Made by a program: the position numbers and the translations under genes. A stretch of DNA of 29,694 bases from BPJO01 sp037189665 (GTDB taxonomy: Bacteria; Planctomycetota; Phycisphaerae; Tepidisphaerales; Tepidisphaeraceae): assembly GCA_037189665.1 (NCBI GenBank), contig JBBCIV010000217.1:1-29694 (forward strand). The letters run 5' to 3'. Below, piece by piece: positions 8,981 to 16,599 of this stretch. Each line of letters begins with the position of its first letter. Position 1 is the first letter of the stretch. Under the pieces are notes generated by a model. It had not been told where the DNA came from and searched no databases. It was given only the letters and a program-made list of their open reading frames with translations.

Positions 8981-9026
8981 AACGCAAAGGAAATGACCGA
9001 ATCGACCTTCCTTTCGACTTTGCGTT
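8981..9026 (+). promoter_or_regulatory. Inverted repeat in the divergent promoter region
   Basis: AACGCAAAG at 8981-8989 is repeated inverted as CTTTGCGTT at 9018-9026 (9 bp perfect), and the stem can continue with GAAA/TTTC after a 2-nt bulge. It lies between the Gfo/Idh/MocA gene and the hydrolase gene and covers an alternative ATG at 8993, which favours a regulatory or leader role over coding. A smaller inverted repeat TTTGA/TCAAA is at 8937-8953. Either a DNA operator or an mRNA hairpin would fit. Confidence 0.4.
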
Positions 9027-9067
9027 TGGCGGCGGGCGCGTCACATTCGGCGATCTTGGAGGAATGG

Positions 9068-9820
9068 ATGTTCGAAATCGAATACGCGACCGTCGGGGAT
9101 GAAAAGCTGATGCTGGACGTATATCGGCCGGGGTCGGGAGAGAGTGCGTTGCCGGTCGCGCTGGTCGTCCACGGCGGCGGTTGGTGCTCGGGCGATAAGC
9201 GCGACGACCTGCCGTTCATGCCGACCCTGGTGGACGCCGGGTTCGTGGTCGTCTCGGTCAACTACCGCCTCGCCCCCAAGCACCGCTGGCCGGCCGGCCA
9301 GGAGGACGTGTATGCCGCTGTCCGGTGGGCAAAGGCGAACATCGCCCGCCACGGCGGCGACCCGGCGCGCCTCGCCGCGATCGGCTATTCCGCTGGTGGA
9401 CAGTTGGCGCTCCAGGCGGTGGTGCGGATGGGCGATGTTCGATTTGTTGCCGGCGTGGGGCTCGCGGCGCCGGTCGATAAAGTGCTCGATATGCTTCGCC
9501 GCGGCGGGGAGCTGAGCGCGTCGATGAAACACCTTCACGGCGCCGATAAGCCCGATGCCGAGATCGCCAGCGCCCTCTGGGAGATGTCGCCGATCAACTA
9601 CCTTCGTCCCGGCCTGCCGCCGATGCTGATGATCGCCGGCACGGCCGACACGTCGGTGCCGTATGTCCAGGCGGTGCACTTTGTTCAGCGCTGCCGCGAC
9701 ATTGGCATTCCGTGCGATCTCATCACCGTCACTGGCGCTGGCCATGGAGTCCGGTCGTGGGACCAGTTCGACCCGGCCTGGATGACCAAGCTTGCCAACT
9801 GGCTGCGATCGCACGTCTGA
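9068..9820 (+). CDS. Alpha/beta hydrolase (carboxylesterase/HSL-like)
   Basis: A 250-residue alpha/beta-hydrolase. It shows the oxyanion-hole motif HGGGW (35-39), the nucleophile elbow GYSAGG with Ser108, the acid Asp194 (GTADTSVPY) and the catalytic His226 (GAGHGV), in the right order and spacing. This resembles small acetyl-esterases and BD-FAE-like enzymes that remove acyl groups from sugars or polysaccharides; the substrate is inferred only from the sugar-related neighbours. The start at 9068 is chosen because GGAGGA lies at 9058-9063 with 4-nt spacing; in-frame starts at 8945 (GTG) and 8993 would add a low-quality extension covered by an inverted repeat. No signal peptide is seen from this start, so it should be cytosolic. 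It converges on the PhyH gene, 14 bp away. Confidence 0.9.
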   Translation: MFEIEYATVGDEKLMLDVYRPGSGESALPVALVVHGGGWCSGDKRDDLPFMPTLVDAGFVVVSVNYRLAPKHRWPAGQEDVYAAVRWAKANIARHGGDPARLAAIGYSAGGQLALQAVVRMGDVRFVAGVGLAAPVDKVLDMLRRGGELSASMKHLHGADKPDAEIASALWEMSPINYLRPGLPPMLMIAGTADTSVPYVQAVHFVQRCRDIGIPCDLITVTGAGHGVRSWDQFDPAWMTKLANWLRSHV

Positions 9821-9834
9821 TGCGCACGGCGCGT

Positions 9835-10653
9835 TCAGTGCCCATCGCGGCCTTTCTCGTCGAACTTCGGTGATATCTGCGCGACCGGTCCGATGTTCCA
9901 GCGGTTTGCCCCTTTGAGTTTTCGCGGCGGCTGGTTGTCCCAGATCGCTTCGGCGTCATCGTGGTAGTATTGCAGGGCGTAAGCGATGCGGGGCGCGTTG
10001 GTGGTGTTCGGACCCGAACCGTGAACGGTCAGGCGGGTAAAGGCCACGCAGTCGCCGGCGCGCAGGCGGATGGGCAGGAAGTCGGCCGGGTCGGTGGTGA
10101 CCTTCTTGTGTCCGTCGCCGAAACCGCTGCCGGTGGATTCGAGTGTTCCGCGGCGGTGGCTGCGCGGGCCGACCTCGAGACATCCGTTTTCCGGGCTCAT
10201 GTCCACCAGCGCCGTCCACAGATTGATGCCCAGCAGGCCGTCGGTGAAGCGGGTGTACTGGTTGTCCTGGTGGAAGTGAAACCGCCCGCCTCCGCCGCCG
10301 TTCTTGACGGCGCTGAAGGGCATGTAGAGCGACGACGGGCCGCCGAGCAGTTGGCTGGCGATCGACAACATCGACGGGCTGGAAACGAACCCGTGCAACG
10401 CGCCGCCCGCGAGGTACTCGCCGCTCTGGCGCAGGCGGTCGCCGGGGTTGAGCGCCCGGCACAGCCGCTCGTACGACGCGCCGTGCTGCTCCATCACCTC
10501 GACCACCTCGTCGTGCAATCGCGCGACAGCCTCGGCGTCGAGCAGGCCGGGAAGGATGAGAAATCCTTCTTCTTTGTAGTATTTGATTTCGCCGACCGTG
10601 AGGGTGATTGGTTTGATCGGATCGACAACGGGAGGCGTTTGGGTGGTATTCAT
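9835..10653 (-). CDS. Phytanoyl-CoA dioxygenase (PhyH) family protein
   Basis: A 272-residue Fe(II)/2-oxoglutarate-dependent dioxygenase. The facial triad is visible as His128-x-Asp130 (FHFHQD) with distal His211 (TVHGSGPN), and Arg222 (APRIAY) is placed to bind 2-oxoglutarate. The family hydroxylates diverse small substrates, and in Planctomycetota it is greatly expanded, so the substrate cannot be named. The ATG at 10653 is chosen over an in-frame GTG at 10680, since the extension is not conserved-looking; neither has a strong Shine-Dalgarno. It is divergent from the AraC-type gene, 74 bp apart, which makes it the obvious candidate target of that regulator. Confidence 0.9.
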   Translation of the reverse strand: MNTTQTPPVVDPIKPITLTVGEIKYYKEEGFLILPGLLDAEAVARLHDEVVEVMEQHGASYERLCRALNPGDRLRQSGEYLAGGALHGFVSSPSMLSIASQLLGGPSSLYMPFSAVKNGGGGGRFHFHQDNQYTRFTDGLLGINLWTALVDMSPENGCLEVGPRSHRRGTLESTGSGFGDGHKKVTTDPADFLPIRLRAGDCVAFTRLTVHGSGPNTTNAPRIAYALQYYHDDAEAIWDNQPPRKLKGANRWNIGPVAQISPKFDEKGRDGH

Positions 10654-10694
10654 GGCCGGAATGGTGACAGATTGCCTCACCCTGGGGTATGGCG

Positions 10695-10727
10695 AATATG
10701 CTTATTCTTTGTGTAATATGCTCACTC
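10695..10727 (+). promoter_or_regulatory. Tandem direct repeat, candidate AraC-type operator
   Basis: AATATGCTTATTC at 10695-10707 and AATATGCTCACTC at 10715-10727 match at 11 of 13 positions and start exactly 20 bp apart, about two helical turns. AraC-family proteins typically bind such same-face direct repeats. The pair sits between the divergent PhyH and AraC genes and ends right before the regulator's likely start codon. The first copy also holds a GAATA/TATTC inverted repeat (10694-10707). Confidence 0.5.
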
Positions 10728-10739
10728 ATGCGGAGTGAG
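10721..10739 (+). promoter_or_regulatory. 7-bp inverted repeat centred on the regulator start codon
   Basis: CTCACTC at 10721-10727 and GAGTGAG at 10733-10739 are perfect inverted repeats around ATGCG, so the ATG at 10728 would lie in the 5-nt loop of an mRNA hairpin. It may alternatively be a DNA operator overlapping the second direct-repeat copy. Confidence 0.4.
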
Positions 10740-11498
10740 CTTCGATTCCTCCATTCCACGCACAACCCGCACTGCGCCGCCGTGGTGGACAAGCACTTCG
10801 ACGGCTATCACACGCTTCAGTTCATGACGCGCGGCGCGATCCATCTGCGCTACGGTGACGCGCACCACGAGCTTGAGGGCAGCTGGTATTGGCCCGCCAT
10901 GCCCGGTCCGCACATTCGATTTCGGGCGACGGAGAAGGCGAAGTGGTGGGACCATCGGTACGTGGCGTTTCAGGGGCCGCTGGTGGATCGCTGGATCGAC
11001 GCGGGCATTTTCCCGGCCGGCCCGGTTCGCTGCGAAGATCCGCCGGCGCACGCCGAGCGGTTCGATCGCCTGCTGGCCGCGATCGGGGAGAGCCTGCCGT
11101 GGTCGCGGTTGAGCGCGATCAACCAGTTGGAGCGCATCCTGATCGACCTGGCCGAGCTATCGTCGCGGCCGGGGTCGTCGGACTGGCTGGAGCGGGCGCG
11201 GGCGCTGTTGAGCGAGGACGTCGACCAGCCGGTCGATCACCACGCCATCGCGGCGGCGCTGGGCGTGGGGTACAGCACGTTCCGCCGGCGGTTCACCGAG
11301 CAGACCGGAACGACGCCGCACGCGTTCCGCATCGGCGTTCGCATCGCGCGGGCCCGCGCGATGCTGGCGGAGACGGACGCGCCGATCAAGTCGATCGCCG
11401 AGCGGCTGGGATACAGCGACGTGTTCTACTTCGCCCGCCAGTTCCGCGCCGAAACGGGCTTGCCGCCGCGGGCATATCGGTTGAGCGCTCAGCGTTAG
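10728..11498 (+). CDS. AraC family transcriptional regulator
   Basis: A 256-residue regulator with an N-terminal cupin-like sensing domain (about 10-140, HxxYxxF-type pattern in KHFDGYHTLQFMTRG) and a C-terminal double helix-turn-helix domain (about 160-254). The second HTH has the family signature IKSIAERLGYSDVFYFARQF. The ligand is unknown; a sugar or metabolite from the adjacent catabolic genes is likely. The start at 10728 is preferred over ATGs at 10689 and 10698 because the upstream stretch is occupied by operator-like repeats and encodes an atypical Met/Cys-rich leader; no start has a good Shine-Dalgarno, so this is uncertain. It probably regulates itself and the divergent PhyH gene. 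It converges on the APC-USP gene, 6 bp between stops. Confidence 0.9.
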   Translation: MRSELRFLHSTHNPHCAAVVDKHFDGYHTLQFMTRGAIHLRYGDAHHELEGSWYWPAMPGPHIRFRATEKAKWWDHRYVAFQGPLVDRWIDAGIFPAGPVRCEDPPAHAERFDRLLAAIGESLPWSRLSAINQLERILIDLAELSSRPGSSDWLERARALLSEDVDQPVDHHAIAAALGVGYSTFRRRFTEQTGTTPHAFRIGVRIARARAMLAETDAPIKSIAERLGYSDVFYFARQFRAETGLPPRAYRLSAQR

Positions 11499-11504
11499 CG
11501 AGGT

Positions 11505-13460
11505 CTAGCGCGGCGTCATCACTTCGACGGGCATGTCCGAGCCCAGCAGGTGTTCGAGCTTGGCCTGGAACGATCCCTTCACCAGCTTGTGCAGCGCGCC
11601 GCGGCGGCTGGTGCCGATGATGATCTTCTGGCAGCCGTTGATGGCGGCCAGTTCGGCGATCATCTCGGGCGGGTTGGTGCCGGTGTCGTAGGCAGGGATG
11701 ATCGGCACGTTGTACTTGTGCCCGGCCTCGAGGAAATCGACGTAGAGCGCCTGGGCGGCAGGGTCGGTGTCGAGGGTCATGTGGGCGGCGCCTTCCATCT
11801 TGTAGTTCAGCGCCACCTCGCGGACGAACGAGACGACCAGCGACGCGTTGTGTTGTCCGGCATATTCGCACGCCTGCTCCGCGAGCTGCGATCCGCCCGC
11901 CGTCGCAAGGAGGATGCGCGGCTTGGCCAGCGCCGCGGGCGGCAGTTGGTCCATGATCGCCTGCCGCAGCAGGCTCGGCTTCGGCCGGCGGCTGGCGAGC
12001 CACTTGGTGATGAAGCGCAGGCCGAAGCCGGCACTCATGACGATGACGACGAAGATCAGCGCCTGGCGCTTGTCGATCGCCAGCGTGATCCAGATGCATG
12101 CCAGGAGCGCCCCAAGCCCGAACATCGGCAGCTTGCGATACCACTTGCGCAGGCGAGGGTGAAGGCCGCAGAGCGTGGTATCGATCGCCACCGCCCCGAC
12201 GATGCCCACCGCGTACAACGCCGCCAGCGACGCCAGGTCATGGACGAATACCAGCACCAGCGCCGGCACCAGCGTTGCCACGATCGCGCACAGCCACGGC
12301 GAGCCGAAGCCGTTGAGCTTCTGCAGCACGCGCGGCAGTTCGCCGTCGCGGCTCATGACGTACATCACGCCCATCAGCGCGCCGATCGCGGTGTTGGCGG
12401 CGCTCAGCAGCAGCACGCCCCCCAGGATGCGCACCGGCCATTCGCCGACCGGGCCGATGTAGTGGCGCGCGAGGAACGCGAGCATGTCCTCGTGGTGGTT
12501 CTCGCGGCTGAGGAGCGACGGGTGATTCTGAAACGCGCTGGCGGCGGCGCACATCGCCAGCGCCAGCAGCACGTTGAAGATCGCCACCTCGGTCGCCACC
12601 ACCCAGATGCTGCGCCTGGCGGTGATCGCAACGGGCTGCTTCATCACGCCCGTGAGCGACGCGATCGCCTCCACGCCCGAGAGCGCCAGCACGATCGCGA
12701 CGAAGGCATGCCAGGTTTCGCCGGGGGCGTGGTTGAGCGTGCCGAGGTCGAGCGTGCTCCAGCTGATCTGCGGCAGCGCGAAGATCACCACCAGCAACGT
12801 GATGAAGATCATGCCCATGGCGGCAAAGACGGCGTAGCTGCTGCTGTGCTTCGGGCCTAGCAGGTTGACCGCGCCGATGCCGGCGATCGCGATGATCGCC
12901 CACAGGCCGGGGCTGTTCCAGTTCAGCAGGGGATGTTCGGAGGCGTCCTCCGCGTCGGCGTCGTGGTGCTTTGGGAGGCGGATGTCGTCGCCCGGATCGG
13001 CGATGATCGACGAGGCCGCGGGATCGACCTGGGCGTGGTCGCCGAGGCCGAAATAGTGAAACGCTTCGAATGCCGACAGGCTGGCGGTGATGGTGTAGTC
13101 GGCGAACAGCAGCAGTGCGGCGACGACGCCGAGCAGTTCGTGTTTTCGCCTCGCCGCCGAGTACACGCCGCCGCCGTTGGGGTAGATGCGGCAGATGTGG
13201 GTGTAGGCCCAGCCAACGGCGAGGATCAGCAGGCTCATCGCCGCGATCAGCCAGAAGGCGGACCGGCCGGCAACGAGGAAAGCGATGCCGAGCACGTATA
13301 GCCGGCTCGTGCCCCAGTCGCCGAAGAGCAACGCCGAGGCGCTAAACCACCCGAGATTGCGGGGTCGTTCCGAGGACAGCAGTGCGAGCGCTTCGGGCTT
13401 GGACGCGCTCTGAGAGGCTTCAACGCTCATCGTCGGGTTGCCGACAGCGGAGGCCAGCAT
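11505..13460 (-). CDS. APC family permease with C-terminal universal stress protein domain
   Basis: A 651-residue protein. Residues about 20-500 form a roughly 12-segment APC-superfamily amino-acid/amine transporter. Residues about 511-651 form a cytosolic UspA-like domain (KPRILLATAGG start, GTSRRGALHKLVKGSF ATP-loop region). In the nucleotide motif G-2x-G-9x-G(S/T) the second Gly is Arg (GTSR), while the final GS is kept, so ATP binding is uncertain. A His/Asp/Glu-rich loop (HHDADAEDASEHP) lies between early membrane segments and could bind metal or be an extracellular loop. Transport substrate is unknown; fusion suggests nucleotide or stress control of transport. ATG at 13460 and ATG at 13430 are both possible and neither has a Shine-Dalgarno. 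Confidence 0.88.
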   Translation of the reverse strand: MLASAVGNPTMSVEASQSASKPEALALLSSERPRNLGWFSASALLFGDWGTSRLYVLGIAFLVAGRSAFWLIAAMSLLILAVGWAYTHICRIYPNGGGVYSAARRKHELLGVVAALLLFADYTITASLSAFEAFHYFGLGDHAQVDPAASSIIADPGDDIRLPKHHDADAEDASEHPLLNWNSPGLWAIIAIAGIGAVNLLGPKHSSSYAVFAAMGMIFITLLVVIFALPQISWSTLDLGTLNHAPGETWHAFVAIVLALSGVEAIASLTGVMKQPVAITARRSIWVVATEVAIFNVLLALAMCAAASAFQNHPSLLSRENHHEDMLAFLARHYIGPVGEWPVRILGGVLLLSAANTAIGALMGVMYVMSRDGELPRVLQKLNGFGSPWLCAIVATLVPALVLVFVHDLASLAALYAVGIVGAVAIDTTLCGLHPRLRKWYRKLPMFGLGALLACIWITLAIDKRQALIFVVIVMSAGFGLRFITKWLASRRPKPSLLRQAIMDQLPPAALAKPRILLATAGGSQLAEQACEYAGQHNASLVVSFVREVALNYKMEGAAHMTLDTDPAAQALYVDFLEAGHKYNVPIIPAYDTGTNPPEMIAELAAINGCQKIIIGTSRRGALHKLVKGSFQAKLEHLLGSDMPVEVMTPR

Positions 13461-13470
13461 CCCGGGGTGT

Positions 13471-13500
13471 AAGCCTGACCGAACGCCGAGCGCGTGTCAA
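13471..13500 (-). promoter_or_regulatory. Possible sigma70-type promoter of the permease gene
   Basis: On the minus strand a perfect TTGACA -35 hexamer (13500-13495) is followed 18 nt later by AGGCTT (13476-13471), a poor -10. If used, transcription would begin close to the ATG at 13460, giving a very short leader for that start or about a 30-nt leader for the ATG at 13430. Confidence 0.25.
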
Positions 13501-13541
13501 TCGGGTCCAAACAGACACAGAACGGCTGGGGCCCATATACA

Positions 13542-13578
13542 AAAGACGTGGTCACCGGAAGGGGGTGGCCACGTCTTT
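13542..13578. terminator. Strong intrinsic terminator hairpin, possibly bidirectional
   Basis: A 15-bp stem (13542-13556 with 13564-13578, one G-T wobble) closes a 7-nt loop. On the plus strand it is followed by CGTTTTTATA; on the minus strand the far arm runs into CTTTTGTATAT. The nearest gene reading into it is the minus-strand yceI-like gene that ends at 13618, so that is its likely client, separating it from the permease gene. Confidence 0.8.
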
Positions 13579-13617
13579 CGTTTTTATAGAGTTTCGAAAC
13601 TGTTGTGGAAGTTGTGC

Positions 13618-14184
13618 TTACTGCTTGATCGCCTCAAAGCTGACCGTCAGCGTCACTTCGTCGCCGATGCCCTTGTCAATGTAGCCGCTCATGCCGAACT
13701 CGCTGCGCTTGATCGTGAACGTGGTTTCGTAACCGACCAAATCCTTGCCCTGCATGTTTTTACCGGTCCCCGTGTGGACGAGCTGAATGGTGATCGGCTT
13801 GGTTTGCGCCAGGAGCGTCAGCTCGCCGACAACCTCGTACTTCTTGTCTTCCAGCTTTTTGATGCCGGTGCTCTTGAAACGGATTTCGGGGAACTCCTTA
13901 GTGTTGAAGAAGTCCGGATTCCGCAGGTGTTCGTCGCGGGCCTTGTTGTTGCTGTCGACGCTTTCGGCATCGACGGTGAGCGTCAGTTCTGCAAGCGTGC
14001 CGCCGTCGACCTTGGCGATGCCGGTCAGCTTGTTGAATCGCCCGTAAAAGTTGGCGGTATCGGCGTGGAGGATCTTGAAAACGACCGAACTGTGGATCGG
14101 GTCGACCGCGTACGACTGGCCGAACGAAAACGAGGACGCAAACGACACCATCACGGCGATGGCGAAGGCGGCAAACTTGGACAT
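13618..14184 (-). CDS. YceI family protein, exported
   Basis: A 188-residue protein with a cleavable signal peptide (about 1-24, ending near FGQS) and a YceI lipocalin-like barrel. The hallmark start YAVDPIHSSVVFKILH follows the signal, then FYGRFNKLTG and a C-terminal FGMSGYIDKGIGDEVTLTVSFE. Family members bind polyprenoid chains in the periplasm; here the ligand and role are unknown. AAGGGAG lies 6 nt before the ATG, supporting the start. It is divergent from moxR across 183 bp and ends before the strong hairpin terminator, so it is probably monocistronic. Confidence 0.95.
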   Translation of the reverse strand: MSKFAAFAIAVMVSFASSFSFGQSYAVDPIHSSVVFKILHADTANFYGRFNKLTGIAKVDGGTLAELTLTVDAESVDSNNKARDEHLRNPDFFNTKEFPEIRFKSTGIKKLEDKKYEVVGELTLLAQTKPITIQLVHTGTGKNMQGKDLVGYETTFTIKRSEFGMSGYIDKGIGDEVTLTVSFEAIKQ

Positions 14185-14290
14185 CAGGGCTCCCTTGTAA
14201 GTTGGTTAGCGACGCATCTTAGGCGACGGACGGGCATTTTCTCCAGACCGGAAAAAAAGAACCCCCGATTGTCTGCAGGGTGGATAAAGT

Positions 14291-14319
14291 TTGCACGGTT
14301 GGGCCTCCTTGTTTTTAAA
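14291..14319 (+). promoter_or_regulatory. Candidate promoter of the moxR operon
   Basis: TTGCAC (14291-14296) and TTTAAA (14314-14319) are 17 nt apart, compatible with a housekeeping promoter, about 49 nt before the moxR ATG. A TATAAG at 14339-14344 is an alternative -10 without a matching -35. The rest of the 14185-14367 gap shows an A-rich run but no further gene. Confidence 0.35.
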
Positions 14320-14367
14320 CGGCGGCAACGAGGGGGGGTATAAGACCAGACAGAAAGGGATTCTTGC

Positions 14368-15453
<1,086 letters not shown>

Positions 15454-15454
15454 A

Positions 15455-15553
15455 GACGTTGGTCGGAGGTCGTAAGTCGTGAGTCGCACCGGGTGACGCG
15501 GCACATCAGTTACTTCCGACTTACCACCTGCGACCCGCCCCTACGGTAACGTC
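15455..15553 (+). repeat. Heptamer-repeat hairpin filling the moxR-DUF58 spacer
   Basis: The left arm (15461-15488) is four tandem 7-nt units of the pattern RGTCGNR. The right arm (15511-15535) is their imperfect inverted complement, with 20 of the first 24 positions pairing and the same 7-nt period. An outer GACGTT/AACGTC pair (15455-15460, 15548-15553) brackets the whole. The structure begins 2 nt after the moxR stop and ends directly against the next ATG. Confidence 0.75.
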
Positions 15554-16456
15554 ATGGCTGCCGAACCCGCCAATCTTCTCGATCCCCAGGCCGTCTCCGA
15601 GGCCGAGGCGCTGGGGATGCACGCGCGGTATGTGGTGGAAGGGTATCTGGCAGGGAATCACAAGAGCCCGTTTCGCGGGTTCTCGGTCGAGTTTACGCAG
15701 CATCGCGAATACGTCCCCGGCGACGACCTTCGCCACCTCGACTGGAAGGTGCTCGGCCGGTCGGATCGGTATTACATCAAGCAGTACGAGCAGGAGACGA
15801 ACTTCGTCTGTCATCTGCTGGTGGACGGCTCGGAGTCGATGAAGTACGGCTCTGGCAAGCTCACCAAACTCGACTACGCCAAGCAGATGGCGGCGGTGCT
15901 CGCCTACGTCATCCTGGGCGAGCGCGACGCGGTGTCGCTCACCCTCTTCGACAACGACGTGAAGCACTACATCCCGCGGACGGGCAACCTCGCCAGCATC
16001 CACAACATCATGGCGACGCTGGCGGCGTTTCAGCCGACGCAGGCGACGTCGATCGCGCCGGTGCTCCACCAGATCGCCCGCACGAACCCGCGGCGGGGCA
16101 TCGTCATCCTCATCAGCGATTGCTTCGACGACGAGCAGGCGATCCTCGACGGCATCCAGCACCTTCGCTTCGGAGGACACGAGGTGATCCTGTTCCAGGT
16201 GCTGGACCACAACGAGATCGAGTTTCCGTTCAAGGGCAACGTCGAGTTCATCGGCTACGAGGGCACCGGCCGCCAGAAGACGCGGCCGAACGAGATTCGC
16301 AAGAGCTACCTCGCCGCCATCAACGCCTTCATCGACACCATCAAGTTTGGCTGCGAAAAGAACAAGGTGCACTACGTGCAGGTGACGACGCAACACCCAT
16401 TGCACGAAACGCTGACCGGGTATCTGGCGTTCAGGCAGAGGACGACGACGAAGTGA
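15554..16456 (+). CDS. DUF58 domain protein
   Basis: A 300-residue cytosolic protein with the DUF58 core motif REYVPGDDLRHLDWKVLGR (51-69) followed by YYIKQYEQE, and a VWA-like fold beginning with a metal-site sequence DGSES (91-95). DUF58 proteins are routine partners encoded next to MoxR; their biochemical role is poorly defined, perhaps linking the ATPase to membrane VWA proteins. No signal or membrane segment is seen. The ATG at 15554 has no Shine-Dalgarno and follows directly on the heptamer hairpin, so translation may depend on coupling to moxR or on structure. Confidence 0.95.
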   Translation: MAAEPANLLDPQAVSEAEALGMHARYVVEGYLAGNHKSPFRGFSVEFTQHREYVPGDDLRHLDWKVLGRSDRYYIKQYEQETNFVCHLLVDGSESMKYGSGKLTKLDYAKQMAAVLAYVILGERDAVSLTLFDNDVKHYIPRTGNLASIHNIMATLAAFQPTQATSIAPVLHQIARTNPRRGIVILISDCFDDEQAILDGIQHLRFGGHEVILFQVLDHNEIEFPFKGNVEFIGYEGTGRQKTRPNEIRKSYLAAINAFIDTIKFGCEKNKVHYVQVTTQHPLHETLTGYLAFRQRTTTK

Positions 16457-16460
16457 GGGA

Positions 16461-16580
16461 AATGTCGAATGACGAATGACGAACGTCGAATCAATGGAGC
16501 TGCAATGCACGAATGGCCGAACGCGGGCCGGTTCGCCATTCGTTTATTTGTTCGACACTCGTCATTCGACACTCGACATT
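16461..16580 (+). repeat. Heptamer-repeat hairpin filling the DUF58-VWA spacer
   Basis: Left arm 16461-16490 and right arm 16551-16580 are inverted repeats identical at 26 of 30 positions. Each arm is four 7-nt units of the pattern ARYGWCG plus two bases. An inner stem pairs ACGAATGG (16509-16516) and CGAAC (16518-16522) with GTTCG and CCATTCGT (16531-16543). Mismatches fall at variable unit positions, so the period is kept while the bases drift. Confidence 0.8.
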
Positions 16581-16599
16581 CGGCCGGAGCCAACCGAGC

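Noticed and set aside
11550..12860. A 436-codon plus-strand open frame
   Set aside because: It lies antisense to the APC-USP permease and encodes a highly Arg/His/Asp-biased sequence with no domain.
16513..16599. N-terminal extension of the first VWA protein
   Set aside because: The extension would translate the heptamer hairpin; the BatA-type family N-terminus begins at the GTG at 16600.
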